Below are positions 5,607 to 6,716 of a stretch of 6,716 nt of DNA, piece after piece (position 1 is the stretch's first letter; the number at the start of each line of letters is the position of its first letter). Below the pieces are notes generated by a model. It did no database searches and was not told the origin of the DNA. It saw nothing but the letters and a program-made list of their open reading frames with translations. The stretch comes from Clostridia bacterium (GTDB taxonomy: Bacteria > Bacillota_A > Clostridia > Lachnospirales > Lachnospiraceae). A program made the translations under genes and the position numbers. Location of the stretch: assembly GCA_012515365.1 (NCBI GenBank), contig JAAYYM010000359.1, positions 1 to 6,716 on the forward strand. The letters run 5' to 3'.

Positions 5607-6716
5607 CTATTTTGAAAAAAGTGATTTGAAAAATCCTGCTATGGAATCTTTCACACTTGTAAAGAAATTTGTAACTGCATTCTTTACAATCTTTCCGATT
5701 CCCAGATCTTCTGCAGATAAATCATTGATGTTAAATGTACCATTTCTGATTTTATCTCCATATTTTGCATAAATATCATCTGCTTGCTCTGCCAGTACAT
5801 TAAAGTCTATTCCTAGTTCTTTGATTTTAATCATTAAATCTATAATTTGTTGTATTTCTGCTTCTGAAATATTTGCATTTAGATCTACTACACCTTGTCT
5901 TACGACTGCTTCGATCTCTTCTTTTGTATTCAGATCATTAGCCGCTATCTGGGCCTTAATATAAGCGATTAATTCTTCTGCTTCTTTGTCATTGCCAACA
6001 GCATCTGAAATCTGGCCCGTCAGAACAAGCTCGTTCATGGCTGTGTCAATCGTATTTTCCGGAATAGATGTTCCTGACATTACTTCATATGCCTTTAGTG
6101 CGCCGATCAATCCTGCTGTACCCGAAATAGAGGTCGGTCCGACCACGACAATATCTGCATCCTTTACACCGGCTGTTACAAGTGCACTTCTGTACATATC
6201 AGTCGTACAGTAATTGATATTTTTAGTGGAAACGACCACCCCATGTCCTGCCTCCGCAGGTTTGACCAAAACTGAAGATAATGATTTTGTACCAATAACT
6301 GCCGAGTCAATATATCCGTTTAAGTACTGTCTTTCATCTGCATTTGTTACATAAATGACATTGTAATTACCTAGATCTGTGACCGGAATACCCATCAAAT
6401 TCAATACAGTAGCTAATTGATCCTGTGTCAGATCAGCTCCAAGTGCCAAATATGCTTTTCCCTGTGTTGTCGGAGTTTGTGATGTTTCCTGTACAGGTGT
6501 CTGCGTTTCTGCTGCAGGCGTAACTGGTGCTGCAGGCTGGAGCTCTACCGCAGGAGCCTGTGCCGCAGACTCCGGTGTCACAGGTGCTACCGTGATCACA
6601 TTCTGTTGATCGGTCTGAGTAACTGCATCTACACTGACTGTTGCACCGGCATCATTTGCAAAAGCCGGCATACACATTGAAATTGTCGTAGTGACTGTTA
6701 AAAACATACATAAAAA
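5607..6716 (-). CDS. Exported DUF1002 (YpuA-like) protein, 5' end cut off
   Basis: Secreted or cell-wall-side protein of the DUF1002 family, of which Bacillus subtilis YpuA is a member; the function is not established. The frame stays open to the right window edge (Phe-Leu-Cys before the ATG at 6707). That ATG would give a signal peptide without its positive head, so the true start probably lies outside. The hydrophobic stretch ends MPAFA then NDAG, a signal peptidase I site. Numbering from the 6707 ATG, 41-83 is a Pro/Ala/Gln/Thr-rich linker, 84 to about 320 is the DUF1002 core (opening AYLALGADLTQDQLATVLNL, later DADIVVVGPTSISGTAGL), and 338-366 is a putative amphipathic helix rich in Phe and Lys ending FFKSLFSK. 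It is directly followed by the GNAT gene. No anchor motif such as LPXTG is present. Confidence 0.85.
   Translation of the reverse strand, partial: FLCMFLTVTTTISMCMPAFANDAGATVSVDAVTQTDQQNVITVAPVTPESAAQAPAVELQPAAPVTPAAETQTPVQETSQTPTTQGKAYLALGADLTQDQLATVLNLMGIPVTDLGNYNVIYVTNADERQYLNGYIDSAVIGTKSLSSVLVKPAEAGHGVVVSTKNINYCTTDMYRSALVTAGVKDADIVVVGPTSISGTAGLIGALKAYEVMSGTSIPENTIDTAMNELVLTGQISDAVGNDKEAEELIAYIKAQIAANDLNTKEEIEAVVRQGVVDLNANISEAEIQQIIDLMIKIKELGIDFNVLAEQADDIYAKYGDKIRNGTFNINDLSAEDLGIGKIVKNAVTNFFTSVKDSIAGFFKSLFSK

Overview
The window looks like chromosomal DNA from a low-GC Gram-positive anaerobe, most likely a Clostridia/Lachnospiraceae gut bacterium. The evidence is AT-rich sequence, strong GGAGG-type ribosome sites, a lipoprotein sugar-binding protein with an Ala/Glu/Pro-rich tether, a DUF1002 (YpuA-like) exported protein and a Clostridia-style AraC regulator. 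The lineage is inferred from sequence character only. I see no rRNA, tRNA, CRISPR array, insertion sequence or phage gene.

Left part (1-2625, minus strand): a carbohydrate ABC importer of the CUT1 type. It is transcribed right to left in the order solute-binding lipoprotein, MalF-like permease, then a MalG-like permease of which only the first 34 codons are inside the window. The two permease genes overlap as TAATG. A long GC-rich hairpin lies between the binding protein and the first permease gene. It indicates that the permease starts at the internal ATG at 1093 rather than at 1123. No ATPase gene is visible.

Middle (2626-3829): a 343-base divergent regulatory region and a plus-strand AraC-family regulator. 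The region contains a strong promoter facing araC, an extended -10 promoter facing the transporter, and several repeated sequence motifs that look like operators. The simplest reading is that the AraC protein senses a sugar in the cytoplasm through its cupin domain, activates the importer operon and controls its own gene. The araC gene ends 5 bases from the stop codon of the convergent gene, and its likely terminator lies inside that neighbour.

Right part (3835-6716, minus strand): an apparent three-gene unit transcribed right to left. It holds an exported DUF1002 protein (5' end cut by the window edge), a GNAT acetyltransferase whose ribosome site overlaps the DUF1002 stop codon, and a protein with two HD domains, the second HD-GYP-like but degenerate. 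Their common role is not evident from sequence.

No clearly new biological system stands out. The points most worth a second look are the operator-like repeats, the double-HD protein, the intercistronic hairpin and the DUF1002-GNAT-HD grouping.
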